From Mesoplasma tabanidae (GTDB taxonomy: Bacteria > Bacillota_I > Bacilli_A > Mycoplasmatales > Mycoplasmataceae), in assembly GCF_002804025.1 (NCBI RefSeq), contig NZ_CP024969.1, positions 310,001 through 374,000 of the forward strand: a stretch of 64,000 nucleotides of DNA, in the 5' to 3' direction. Of the stretch, positions 31,325-42,261 are shown one piece after another. The notes beneath the pieces are model-generated. The model saw only the letters and a list, made by a program, of their open reading frames with translations. It searched no databases and was not told where the DNA came from. The position numbers and the translations under genes are program-made. Every line of letters begins with the position of its first letter. The first letter of the stretch is position 1.

Positions 31325-34300
31325 ATGTCAGACAATAAAGTATTAGAATTATTTCAAAAATTGAAAATTAACTTAAATGAAGGTGAGCTTTCATATTTTG
31401 AACATTCTGAAATTGAAAAAACTGCTATAAGTTCAGTTAAATCAAAACTTAAGTTGTCATTGAAGATAAAAAACTTTTTACCAATAAGAGTATTAAGTGA
31501 AATTCACGAAAAATGTATAGGAGCAGAAGATATTAAAATTAAATTAATTTTAAATGTTCAGCATCAAAGAATAGACAAAGAAATAATTTGTGAATATATT
31601 GAATTTATTAAAAACGTAAAATCTCAAAACAAAACAATTATTTGAAATTTTATTGAATCAGAAGGATTTGAGTATGATGATGAAGAAAATCAAATTAAAT
31701 TTGTTGTTGATTCTAATGAATTAAAAAATCAGTTAACAATTGAAATGGAATATTGTTTAGCTAAACTATCTCAATTTGGATTTAAAAATTTAAGTTATGA
31801 TATTCAAGTTGAAGATAAAACAGAAGAGTACATAAAACAATCATTAAAAATTGAGCAAGAAACAAAAGAACAATATAAGCAGTTTGCACCAGAACAAACT
31901 GAAAAATCACAAAATATTATTATTTCTAGACAAAATTCACAAAAATGAAATCAGTCATTAGATAAGCCAAGTTATGAAACATTTGAAGACATTGAAGAAG
32001 ATGCTCAAAATATAGTTTTACATGGTAAAGTTATGAGCATTGAAATTAGAGATTCAAAAGCTAATAATCGTAAGATCTATTCAATAGGTTTAACTGACAA
32101 TAATTCATCAATTAAGTGCATATATTTTGGCAAAGAAGAAGAAAGAACAATAATGGACCCCTTAACTGAAGAGGAATTGGCATCAGATAGAATTGATGAA
32201 ATTCGATTAAAAAGAATTGCAAAGGGTGATTGAATTGCAGTTAAAGGTAAAACATCATATTCTCAATTTGATAGGGAACAAAACTTTATTATTGATAAAA
32301 TAGGTAAAATTTCACGTTCAGAATCATCAGTTAAAGATGAAGCTAATCAAAAACGTGTTGAACTTCACGTACATACAAAAATGAGTGCAATGGACGGAGT
32401 TTCATCAATTCAAGACTATTTACAAATGGTTGATAAATGAAATTGAAAAGCTATTGCTGTAACTGATCATATCAATGTTCAAACATTTCCTGATGCGTAT
32501 AATGAGTTAAGAAAAATTAATAAAAATAAAGCAGATGAAGATAAATTAAAACTAATTTATGGTCTTGAAATGAATATGATTGAAAAAGGAGATTATTGAA
32601 TTGTTAAAAATCCCAAAGGTCTAAAAATAAGAGAAAGAAAAATGGTTGTATTTGACTTAGAAACAACAGGTTTATCGCCTGAATTTAATGAAATTATTGA
32701 ATTTGGTGCTGTTGTATTTGATCCAACTACTGGAAAGACAGTTAAACATGATTATTTATTCAAACCAAAAGAACCTTTAAAACAATTTACCATTGATTTA
32801 ACAAACATAACACCAGAAATGTTAGAAGATAAGAAAAATATTGATGATGATTTTGCTAAAATTTATGACTTAATTAAAGATAGTATTTTAATTGCCCATA
32901 ATGCAAACTTTGACTTTAATTTTTTAAATAGTTTATCTAAGCGTTTAGGTTATGGTGAATTAGATAATACTGTTATTGATACACTTACTCTTTCTAGATT
33001 AGTTAGACCAGCTTTAAAATCTCACAGACTTGGTGCTGTATGTAAGAAATTTGGAATTTTATATGATGAGCATGTAGCTCACCGTGGAGATTATGATGCT
33101 GATGTTTTAAATGATTTATTCTTTAAAATAATTGCTGAATTAAAACTGACAACTCCAATTATTTATGATAATGACTTAATGAAATTAGAACCAAAAAATG
33201 ATAAAGACAACGTTAACTTATTAAGATCTCGCGGAGTTCATGTTAATGTATTAGCTAAAAATCAACAAGGGCTAAAAGATATCTTTAAACTAGTTTCAAT
33301 TTCTCATACTGATAACTTTTTTAACTCTCCTAAAGTATTTAAGGAAAAATTAAAAGAATTTAAAGAAAAAAGTAATATTTTAATTGGTGCAGGGTGTGTT
33401 AACTCAGAAGTAATGGAAATTGCTAGAATTGGAACTGATGAAAAACTAGAAGAAATTATTTCTTTTTATGACTATATTGAAATACAACCTCTAAGCGTTT
33501 ATAAGAATTTAATTAATGATAACCAATTACAACAAGATGAATTAATAAACGTAATTAATAAAATTATTAGATTAGCTAAAAAACATAATGTTATGTTAGT
33601 TGCAACAAGTGATGCTCACTATACAAGACCTGAATTAAAAAAAATTCGTGACGTTTATATTAATGCTAAAGGACTTGGAGGAAGTAGACATCCATTATTT
33701 AGTTTTAGAAATAAAAATAAATTAATTGATTATCCTGATCAATATTTAAGAACAACAAATGAAATGTTAAAAGAATTTGCATGATTAAATGATGCAGCAT
33801 TAATTCAAGAAATGGTAGTTACAAATACAAATAAAATAGCTGATATGATTGATCCAAATATTGTAGTTATTAAAGATGGTTTATTTACACCAAACATTGA
33901 AAACGTAGATACATTATTAAAAGATAAATGTTATGAAACTGCACATGCAATGTATGGAGAAGTTTTACCTGAAATTGTTGAAGCACGTTTAGAAAAAGAA
34001 TTAACATCAATTATTAAACATGGATTTGCTGTTGTTTATTGAATTTCACATTTACTAGTTGAAAGATCTAATAATGATGGTTATCTTGTTGGTTCAAGAG
34101 GAAGTGTTGGTTCTTCATTTGTAGCAACAGCTTCAAAGATTACTGAGGTTAACCCATTAAAAGCACACTATAGATGTTTAAATTGTAAATACTCTGATTT
34201 TAATACTCCAATCGAAATTAAATGTGGATATGATTTGCCAGAACAAAATTGTCCAAAATGTAATGAAAAATTAATTGGTGATGGACACGATATTCCATTT

Positions 34301-35806
34301 GAAACTTTCTTAGGATTTGATGGTGATAAAGTTCCAGATATTGATTTAAACTTTTCTGGAGAATATCAACCAATTGCGCATAACTTTACTAAAGAGATGT
34401 TTGGTGAAAACAATGTATTTAGAGCCGGAACAATCTCAACAGTTGCTGAAAAAACTGCCTTTGGATATGTAAAAGCATTTTATGAAGAAACTGGTGTATT
34501 AGAAGAAGACATGCCAAGAAAAATTGAAATTGAAAGACAAGCAAAATTAGTTGAAGGGGTAAAAAGAACAACAGGTCAACACCCTGGTGGAATTATTATT
34601 TTACCTAAAGAGTTTGAAATAGAAGATTTCTCCCCAGTTAACTTTCCAGCTGATGATGCATCTAGTTCATGAAAAACAACTCACTTTGATTTCCACTCAA
34701 TTCACGATAATTTATTAAAAATGGATATTTTAGGACACGTTGATCCAACTGCATTAAGAATGCTTGGTGATTTAACTGGGGTTAATCCAATTAATATTCC
34801 AACAAATGATCCAAAAGTATATTCATTATTTAGCAATCTTTCTGCTTTAAACATTAAAGCAGAACAGATTAATGGAGAAACAACTGGAGCTATTGGTTTA
34901 CCTGAATTTGGAACAAGTTTTGTTAGATCAATGTTAAGAGAAACAAAACCTAAATCATTTGCTGATCTAGTACAAATTTCAGGACTATCACATGGAACTG
35001 ATGTTTGATTAGGAAATGCTAGAGACTTAATTAAAAATAATACAGCAAACATTTCAACTGTTATTGGTTGTCGTGATGATATTATGGTTTATTTAATGGG
35101 ACAAGGTATTGATGCTACTACTTCATTTAAAATAATGGAATCAGTACGTAAAGGACAAGGTTTAAGAAAAGAATGAAAAGAAATTATGCTAGCGCATAAT
35201 GTTCCTGAATGATATATTGAATCTTGTTTAAAAATTAAATATATGTTCCCTAAAGCCCATGCTACAGCGTATGTATTAATGGCTTATCGAATTGCTTGAT
35301 ACAAAATCTATTATCCAGCAGAATACTATGCAACATTCTTAACTAATAGAGCTGATGCTTTTGATTTAAAAACATTCTTAGGTGGTTATAATGGTGTTAG
35401 AGAAAAACTAATAGAATTAGAATCAAGAAAAAATAAAAAAGATAAAATGACTACAAAGGAATTAGCATTAATGCCAGTTCTAGAAATTGGATTAGAAATG
35501 TTTAGTCGTGGAATTAAAATGGCTAATTTAAACTTTGAAAAATCTTTAGCAGATAAATATATTATTGAAAAAGATGAAACAACTGGTGAAGCTACATTAT
35601 ATCCTCCATTCTTAGTAATTGATTCACTTGGAGATGCTGTGGCTGATTCAATTATTAAAGCTAGAAGTGAAAGACCTTTAACTAGTGTTAAAGATCTAAC
35701 ATCAAGAACAACTATTACTCAAACACAAATGAAAATATTTGAGCAATTAAATGTTTTAGATACATTAGCACAAGATGAACAATTAGAATTTGACTTTTTT
35801 AATTAA
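31325..35806 (+). CDS. polC: DNA polymerase III alpha subunit, PolC type
   Basis: PolC is the main replicative polymerase of low-GC Gram-positives and Mollicutes. The 1493-residue chain shows an N-terminal region, an OB fold and the first half of the PHP domain ([13 protein letters not shown] near 345). A DEDDh proofreading exonuclease inserted in PHP ([19 protein letters not shown] near 440, HRGDYDADV near 584) follows, then a zinc-binding segment with two CxxC pairs near 955-985 and the palm with PDIDLNF near residue 1005. Trp is encoded by UGA. AAAAGGAG precedes the start. A degraded copy of its 3' end lies at 38369. Confidence 0.97.
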
Positions 35807-35827
35807 AAGATAGACTGAGAGAACAAT

Positions 35828-36457
35828 ATGAAAAATTTAGCAGAATTAATGACACAAAGAAGAAGTGCTCGTGATTTTGATGTTAATTATGAAATACCTG
35901 AAGCTGATTTTAATGATATTATTCAAGCAATGAGAATGTCACCATCTTCATATGGTATTTTAGGACAAAGATTACTAGTAATTAATCGAGGAGAAATGCG
36001 TGAGAAATTAGCACCATTCTTTTACAAACAATTAAACTATGTTAATGCATCAAAATTTATTATTGTATTGGGAGTAAATCATAAAGGGTTGCAAGAAGTT
36101 ACAAATCATTCATTAGATTTAAGATTTGAAGGAAACCCTGAAGGAAGAAGTACTTATGGGGCTAATATCAATAAAAACTTATTTGGTGGTAATTTAAGTG
36201 ATCAACAATTAGATAACTATTCAAGTCAACAAACTTATATCACAACTGGAATAGCTACAGCGGTGGCTGCTAGTTTAGATGTTGATACTTGTATGATTGG
36301 TGGATTTAATGCAAAAGGATTAGCTGAATTTTTAATTCAAGAAGGTTTAATGCATGATTATGAAACTCCTTTTATTACAATTGCATTTGGTAAAAGTACA
36401 AAAATAAGTGGCAAAAAACTTAGATCTGAATTAAAAGATTTTATAAAAGAAATTTAA
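35828..36457 (+). CDS. Nitroreductase-family flavin oxidoreductase
   Basis: The family uses FMN and NAD(P)H to reduce nitro compounds, quinones or flavins; the natural substrate here is unknown. The 209-residue protein has the N-terminal FMN-phosphate motif RRSAR at residues 11-15, the MRMSPSSYGI segment near 35-44, and the C-terminal CMIGGFNAKGL and ITIAFGKST segments. It follows polC by 21 bases, with only a weak GAGAG site upstream, and may be read from the polC transcript. A near-identical but N-terminally damaged copy lies at 38492. Confidence 0.9.
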   Translation: MKNLAELMTQRRSARDFDVNYEIPEADFNDIIQAMRMSPSSYGILGQRLLVINRGEMREKLAPFFYKQLNYVNASKFIIVLGVNHKGLQEVTNHSLDLRFEGNPEGRSTYGANINKNLFGGNLSDQQLDNYSSQQTYITTGIATAVAASLDVDTCMIGGFNAKGLAEFLIQEGLMHDYETPFITIAFGKSTKISGKKLRSELKDFIKEI

Positions 36458-36480
36458 GAATCGAAGGATTCTTTTTTTAT
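36457..36480 (+). terminator. Terminator after nitroreductase
   Basis: AGAATC and GATTCT pair around GAAG (36457-36472) and run into seven T. The same terminator, with one loop change, follows the second copy at 39085. Confidence 0.88.
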
Positions 36481-36493
36481 TTGGAATTATAAT

Positions 36494-36535
36494 TAAAAAG
36501 CAACTCCTTGACTAATAAAGCCATTAGAAGTTGCA
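36494..36535 (+). mobile_element. Relic of an IS30-type leader
   Basis: The stretch AAAAAGCAACTCCTTGAC, AAAGCC and AGAAGTTGC follows the same order as the leader of the intact IS30 element (about 23879-23917), which reads AAAAAAGCAACTCCTGACC, AAAGCCC and AGGAGTTACC. Most positions match. No transposase remains beside it. It sits exactly where homology between the two nitroreductase copies ends. Confidence 0.5.
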
Positions 36536-36592
36536 ATATAAATAAATATATTCGCAAGGATGCTACATTTAATTTAAGCAATTCTCAACTAT

Positions 36593-37330
36593 TTAATTTT
36601 TATATTTTTGAATCATGTACTTAAAATTTTCGATTAAAATAAATTCAAAATTTTTTATGTCAATTTCTTTATCATTAACGAAAATAATGATTTCTTTTTT
36701 ATTATAAATTCTGTGAATAAAGTTTGCATTTGCTCTTAAATAATTTAAAAAAATTTTAAATTCAGATAATGAGTTATCAAAAGAAATTTTTTTAAGTTTT
36801 TTTTGAAATATTTTTTGATTAAGTTGAAAAGGTGAATTATAAACAGAAACTTTGCCATCATTTTTGTTAAACAATTTAAAGTTTTGATATTGTGCTTTTT
36901 TACTTTCTTGAAAATTATCAACAAAATACTTGTTTTTTTGATTTTTTAAATGAAATTTCATTGATTTAAGTTTATTTTTAAATTTAATAAAAATAACAAT
37001 AATTAATGCTAATGATATTAAATAAACTATAGTTATTAATATAATATCAATTATAAAAATTTGTTCAGAATTAGCTACTAAAAATAAAAAAAATACGTAA
37101 CTAATTGAAGCAAAAAAAGCACTTAAATAATAAACAATAAATAATTTTCATTTTTCACTTTTTAAAAATAAAGGTAATTTATCTAATTCTAAAGAACGAT
37201 CAAAATATTTGTAAACTCATTTATATCTAACTTCTAAGTTATAATAGTTTGTAATTCATGCAGTAAAAGTTCATCCAAGACTTAAAATTATAAAACTCAA
37301 GAAAATTCAAATGTGTATATTTAAAACCAT
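36593..37330 (-). CDS. Hypothetical membrane protein of a two-gene cassette
   Basis: The 245-residue protein has an N-terminal helix (residues 4-27), two more helices (about 65-84 and 90-113) and a basic, soluble C-terminal half (115-245) with mixed helix and strand character. Several Trp are UGA. The ATG follows AAGGATG, which overlaps the stop of the upstream gene of the same strand, so the two are coupled. I do not recognise it. The cassette faces against all surrounding genes. Confidence 0.72.
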
Positions 37331-37338
37331 GGTCATCC

Positions 37339-38262
37339 TTAGAAGTTATTATAACTTATTCAAGCAGTTACTGCTCCTGCCACACTAATAACTGATAATA
37401 ATGCTGGAAAACATCAAGTTAGAGACGTCACAGATGCAGTTAGTGTGTATAAAATTGCTGTTGTAGTTCTTGATAAAACATGGGCAAGCGAAATAGCACC
37501 AGAGACTGCTGAGGAAGTCTTGTCTAAGTCACTCATTTTTTTATCATATTTCAACAATGCTAAAGATATACCACCTGCTGCTGTTCCACAAAAAGCGCTA
37601 GCTGTTGTACATCCTACAGCTCAAGGCAGAGTTATACCAAATCATCAAGCAGCTGCATAAAAACCAGCAGCAGCAACAGCAGCTGTCGCTGAAGCAGTTG
37701 CAAAAGTTACTTTGGCAAGTCTTAGTTTTTTAACTAATTCCTTATTTTTTTCTAAATTTGCTGACAAACTGAAAGTTTCAGATTTAAGAGAACTTCTGCT
37801 TAAAATTTCATTAGTTTTGTTTAAATTATCAAAACTCTTTTGATTCATATTTTGATTAACATTTTCGTTTAATGCTGATTCATATGTTTTTTCAAATTCA
37901 CTATTCTTATCTTTTAAATAATCAATAGCATTGGTTAAATCAGTTTTTTCATTTTTAAATTTTTCTAAAATTTTCAATGATTCTTCTTGTGCAAATTGAA
38001 ATATTTGATCAGTATTTGCTAAATCATCAGAAGATTCTGACATTTTATAATTTCTAGTTAAGATTGTTTTCCCATTATTTATTTTAATATCGTTAAATAA
38101 AACTAGTGACTCTTCTTGTACATCATTTCAATTAACTTCTTGAAAATCGATTTGATTTATCTCTCTATTTATTGAACTTGTTGTATTTATGGAATAAGTT
38201 ATAGTTGCTAACGCAGAAACAGATATTGCAGTTGTTCCAATTAAACTAAGTATTTTTTTCAT
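37339..38262 (-). CDS. Hypothetical exported/membrane protein with signal peptide
   Basis: The 307-residue protein starts with a signal-like segment (MKKILSLIGTTAISVSALAT) without a lipobox cysteine. A polar, coiled-coil-prone region follows (residues 75-175, rich in Glu, Lys and Asn), then an Ala-rich, strongly hydrophobic C-terminal third with two to four membrane segments. GGAAGG lies 12 bases before the start. In-frame UGA Trp codons, for example in AAAWWFG near residue 208, split the frame under the standard code. It resembles small-scale surface proteins of mollicutes in layout only; no family is assigned. Confidence 0.7.
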
Positions 38263-38317
38263 AATAAATATATGCCTTCCTTTTTCAATCACATTTTTAC
38301 TAAAATGGATTAAATTT

Positions 38318-38323
38318 ATTATA
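38318..38323 (-). promoter_or_regulatory. Candidate -10 box for the minus-strand cassette
   Basis: TATAAT on the minus strand lies 56 bases before the exported protein start. The -35 region is not well conserved. Confidence 0.35.
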
Positions 38324-38368
38324 AACACTTTTTAAAGATATTTAATAAAATAGTATTAATTAAATACT

Positions 38369-38468
38369 GACAATAAAAAATATATTTAATGCTAGTTCCA
38401 TAAATATAATTAGAAATGTTTATTCATGGAATTAAAATAGATAACTTAAACTTTAAAAATTTTTTAGT
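38369..38468 (+). pseudogene. polC: Degraded fragment of the polC 3' end
   Basis: Bases 38369-38468 align with polC codons around 35449-35553 (for example AATGCTAGTTCC against AATGCCAGTTCT, and GAAATGTTTATTCATGGAAT against GAAATGTTTAGTCGTGGAAT). In-frame stops and many substitutions show it is not coding. It joins directly to a damaged nitroreductase start. Confidence 0.75.
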
Positions 38469-38491
38469 CGAATTAACGACATAAAGAAGAT

Positions 38492-39085
38492 ATGCTGGAG
38501 TTAATTAATTTTAATTATGAAATACCTGAAGCTGATTTTAATGATATTATCCAAGCAATGAGAATGTCACCATCTTCATATGGTATTTTAGGACAAAGAT
38601 TATTAGTAATTAATCGTGGAGAAATGCGTGAGAAATTAACACCATTCTTTTATAATCAATTAAACTATGTTAATGCATCAAAATTTATTATTGTATTGGG
38701 TGTAAATCATAAAGGGTTGCAAGAAGTTACAAATCATTCATTAGATTTAAGATTTGAAGGAAACCCTGAAGGAAGAAGTACTTATGGGGCTAATATCAAT
38801 AAATCATTGTTTAGTGGCAAATTAACTGATCAACAATTAGATAACTATTCAAGTCAACAAACTTATATAACAACTGGAATAGCTACAGCGGTGGCTGCTA
38901 GTTTAGATGTTGATACTTGTATGATTGGTGGATTTAATGCAAAAGGATTAGCTGAATTTTTAATTCAAGAAGGTTTAATGCATGATTATGAAACTCCATT
39001 CATTACAATGGCGTTTGGTAAAAGCACAAAAATAAGTGGTGAAAAACTTAGATCTGAATTAAAAGATTTTGTAAAGGAAATTTAA
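38492..39085 (+). pseudogene. N-terminally truncated second nitroreductase
   Basis: From Asn-Tyr-Glu onward the frame is about 95% identical to the intact enzyme at 35828. The original first 19 codons are broken by a TAA and a one-base insertion, which removes the RRSAR motif that contacts FMN phosphate. A new ATG at 38492 gives a 197-residue frame with an unrelated MLELINF start and a weak AAGAAG upstream. I call it a pseudogene, but the good preservation of the remaining frame leaves open a functional short protein or upkeep by gene conversion. Confidence 0.65.
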
Positions 39086-39108
39086 GAATCGAAAGATTCT
39101 TTTTTTTA
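39085..39108 (+). terminator. Terminator after the nitroreductase copy
   Basis: AGAATC/GATTCT stem with GAAA loop and a run of eight T; a duplicate of the terminator at 36457. Confidence 0.85.
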
Positions 39109-39142
39109 TTTAGATTTATAATTAAAATAAAAAAGGAGTTTA

Positions 39143-40260
39143 ATGAATATGGAATATAATGTTAATAAAATTTTAATAGTAGGTAATGGCTTTGATATAA
39201 ATATAGGTTTAAATGAATTTTCAGTAAATGAGTTAAATGACTTAATATTTTTAAAAAAAGATGAGCAAAGAGAAGAAGTTATTAATATTTTTAAAAACTC
39301 GGTAATTGAAACAATTAATTTACCTGAAAACAATTATTTATTTGACATAAAAAGATGCAATAATTAATAAATTATTATCAGCATTACTACAATCTAAATA
39401 TACTTTTAATTATTATTGTACAAAAGGAGATATAAAAATTGGCTTAGAAAGTTTTGCTCAGCCTTTTTACGAGTATTTAATAATATTTTCATTAAACACA
39501 TTAAATCCTATAAAAATTGAACAAAATTTTGCTAAAAAAGTAACTAAAATATTTTTTTCAATTTAATTAACAAAATCTATAAAGATTTTAATTTAGATTC
39601 TTTAAGTAATTTTAAAAAAACAAGAATACATTTTAAATTAAACAATTACAATAAAATTATATCTTTTAATTATACTGATTTTGTTGAACAAATTTCAGGA
39701 AGAAATGATGTTCAACATATTCATGGAACACTTAAAGAAAATAATATAATAATTGGTGGAATAGATGAAAAAAACGATTCTGATTTTATTATAAAAACAA
39801 TTAATGATTTAAAAATAGGTGATAATGATAATGAAGTATTAGAGATAGATATTTTTGGATTTTCATTTGATCAAGATGAAGCAGTATTTAAAACATTGTC
39901 AGAAATTAAAAATAATAATAAAATTAAAAGTAATGTTAATATCCTTATTAATTATTATTTTTATTTCGGTGAAAATAGTACTTTTGATATGTTTTGAAAT
40001 AGCTTTGAAAATTTTTATGAAATGACATCAGAAACATATTCATATTTGCAAAAAATAAAACAAAAAGAACAAATTTATCATAACTATGTAAAAAAGAATC
40101 ATTTATTTATCATAGGTTTAACGACAAAGGTTATTTTGATGGCTTATGACTTTATAATAGTCCATTTAATCAATATAATTACGCATTAAAATTTTATAAA
40201 AACATTTTTGATGATAAACATTTTTGTTTGTATGTATTAAATTATGATAAATGATTTTAA
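39143..40260 (+). pseudogene. abiH: Frameshifted AbiH-family abortive infection gene
   Basis: The start follows AAAGGAG and encodes ILIVGNGFDINIGL, the N-terminal signature of AbiH proteins. Further motifs of the family appear in other frames: ISFNYTDF near 39660, VQHIHG near 39710 and an IIIGGI strand near 39750. At least three frameshifts (about 39355-39365, the T-run at 39550, and about 40100) and several stops separate them; pieced together they give about 370 residues. AbiH gives phage resistance in Lactococcus by an unknown mechanism. Here the gene is surely inactive unless the sequence has errors. Confidence 0.75.
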
Positions 40261-40266
40261 TTTTGC

Positions 40267-40320
40267 TATAATATAAATAACAATACGAAACAGCAAGACT
40301 TATCGGTCTTGCTTTCTTAT
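40267..40320 (+). promoter_or_regulatory. rimP-nusA promoter -10 and leader hairpin
   Basis: TATAAT lies at 40267-40272. In the leader AGCAAGAC (40292-40299) pairs perfectly with GTCTTGCT (40306-40313) and is followed by TTCTTATT, a terminator-like structure before the rimP ribosome binding site. It may allow NusA to act on its own operon, which is inference. The -35 region is weak. Confidence 0.6.
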
Positions 40321-40341
40321 TGATTTGAAAGGAGATTTTAA

Positions 40342-40836
40342 GTGAAAAAATTTGCATCTATTAAAGATGAAATCCAAAAGATTGCTGAATCAATTTTGAA
40401 GGAATATAACTTACAAATATATGAAATAAATAATTTCTTTGATTTTGAAAGTGATGTTTTGCAAATCTTAGTTGAAGATATAACTGAACCAAACAAAGCT
40501 TTAGACTTTGATTCAATTATTTCAAGTAATGAAAAATTATCTGATGCTTTAGAAAACTTCCCAGGATTAAGTGAACCCTATATGCTAGAAGTAGCTAGTG
40601 CTGGAATTGAAAAACCAATCAGAATTAAAGATGAATTAATCAAAGCTGTTAACAGTTACATTCATGTTGAATTAAATCAACAAAAAAATGCAAGTAGTGA
40701 AATAGAAGGTATTCTATTAGATTTTGATGTAAACAAAGATACATTTAGAATCACCTACTTTTTAAAAGGTCAAAAGAAAAAAGTTGACTTTAAATATGAA
40801 CAAGTAAAGTTTGCAAGATATGCAGTTAAATTTTAA
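40342..40836 (+). CDS. rimP: Ribosome maturation factor RimP
   Basis: RimP assists 30S assembly. The 164-residue protein begins with GTG at 40342, supported by AAAGGAG eight bases upstream. It shows the family features LQILVED near residue 43 and LEVASAGIEKPI near residue 82 (usual form VSSPGLERPL). It is the first gene of the rimP-nusA-rnpM-ylxQ-infB operon and lies nine bases before nusA. Confidence 0.92.
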   Translation: MKKFASIKDEIQKIAESILKEYNLQIYEINNFFDFESDVLQILVEDITEPNKALDFDSIISSNEKLSDALENFPGLSEPYMLEVASAGIEKPIRIKDELIKAVNSYIHVELNQQKNASSEIEGILLDFDVNKDTFRITYFLKGQKKKVDFKYEQVKFARYAVKF

Positions 40837-40845
40837 GGAGAAAAT

Positions 40846-42261
40846 ATGGTAAACGGAGCACAAATATTAGAAGCATTAGCTTCATTAGAAAGTGAAAAAA
40901 GCATTAGCAAAGAAGTTGCTATTGAAGGAATTAAAGAAGGATTCCAAAAAGCTTATGAAAGATTTTTTGATACAGAAGCTGTAGTTAAGACTGAAATTAA
41001 TGAACAAACAGGATCAATTAACTTGTTCCAAGAATTAATGGTAGTAGCAACTGATGATGAAATCGAAGATGATTGATTAGAAATTGTTTTAGAAGATGCT
41101 TTAAAAATCAATAAAGAAGCTAAAGTTGGAGATAAAGTATACAAACAAATTGATTTTGATGAAGAATTCTCAAGAGTAGCTGTTGGACAAGTAAGACAAA
41201 TCTTCCAACAAAAAATTAGAGCTACTGAAAGAGCAATGATTTATGAAAAATTTATTCAACTAGAAGGTGAAATTGTTAGAGGTAAAATCGTTGGAATGAA
41301 CGATCAAGGAACTTCATACATTTTAGATATTGATGGAGTGCATACTTCATTATGAAACCAAAAAACAATCAACAGAGAAGAGTTTGTTGTTAATGAATTA
41401 GTTGATGTTTTATTAGAAGAAGTTGCAAGAGAAAATAAATACTCACAATTAGTTGTTTCAAGAGTAGCACCTAAATTCTTAGCTAAATTAGTTGAAAAAG
41501 AAGTTAGTGAAGTTGCTCAAGGATTAGTTGAAGTAATGTCAGTTTCAAGAGAACCAGGTAAACGTGCAAAAATTGCTGTTTTATCACATGATGAAGATGT
41601 AGAACCAATTGGAGCTATTGTTGGAGTTAAAGGTTCAAGAATCAATAACATTTCAAAAGAATTAAGAGGAGAAAAAATTGATGTTGTTAAATGAGATGAT
41701 GAAATCATTCCATTTATTATTAACGCAATGGCACCTGTTAAAGTTATTTCTGTAAATGAAGTTGAAGGTGAATTTGATATAGTAGTTCCTAACCAACAAT
41801 TATCATTAGCTATTGGTAAAGGTGGAATGGCTGCTAAATTAGTTGCTAATCTATTAAAACGTCGTATTAACATTTACAGTTTAGAAAATGCTATTACTGA
41901 TAACATGGATGTTTTATGAAATGGAAACATCACAGAAGAAGAAGTAAACAACCCAGACTTTATTAACGAAGTAAACAAACGTAAAATCAATTCACAAACA
42001 GTTAAACCAGAATACCACAAAAATTCATTCAGAAATGCACAAGCAAACAATGAAGAAGAATTAATGAGTTTCCAAGCTGAAGTTGAGGAAGAATACAATC
42101 AAGTTGAAGAGTTAATCGAAGAAACAAATGCAGTTGTTGAAGAAAATAAAGATTTAGAGTCAATTCAATCTGAATTAGAATCATTTAATGATATTTTAAA
42201 TGATGAAGATGAAGAAGATTTTGAAGAAGACGAATACGAAGATTTATATGATCAAGAATAA
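40846..42261 (+). CDS. nusA: Transcription termination/antitermination factor NusA
   Basis: NusA binds RNA polymerase and RNA and modulates pausing and termination. The 471-residue protein has the N-terminal polymerase-binding domain, an S1 domain (EGEIVRGKIVGMNDQG near 141) and two KH domains (EPIGAIVGVKGSRI near 254, PNQQLSLAIGKGG near 317). It ends in an unusually acidic, Glu/Asp-rich tail (residues 405-471). The tail overlaps the rnpM start by 14 bases. AAGGAG precedes the ATG. Confidence 0.95.

Larger units (their letters stand above)
35449..36494 (+). repeat. Duplicated segment, parental copy (polC 3' end plus nitroreductase)
   Basis: This stretch has a rearranged, partly deleted counterpart at 38369-39125 in the same orientation. 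Homology covers the polC codons from about 35449 to 35553, then resumes at the nitroreductase start (35830) and runs through its terminator to the TATAATTAAAA at about 36494. Confidence 0.8.
38369..39125 (+). repeat. Duplicated segment, derived copy with internal deletion
   Basis: Counterpart of 35449-36494. About 290 bases between polC 35537-35553 and the nitroreductase start at 35830-35844 are missing. The two parental sites share the near-identical stretch GAAAAAT..TTAGCAGA, so the deletion probably used this microhomology. Confidence 0.75.

Noticed and set aside
34702-35052. Open frame on the minus strand within polC
   Set aside because: It is the shadow of the polC palm region, with no ribosome binding site and no protein-like motifs.
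37445-37660. Plus-strand frame rich in Ala
   Set aside because: It is the complement of the Ala-rich membrane region of the minus-strand exported protein and has no RBS.
39106-39333. Minus-strand frame opposite the AbiH start
   Set aside because: No RBS, AT-rich shadow composition, and opposite to a recognisable AbiH N-terminus.
41517-41873. Open frame on the minus strand within nusA
   Set aside because: Shadow of the NusA KH domains; no start signal.
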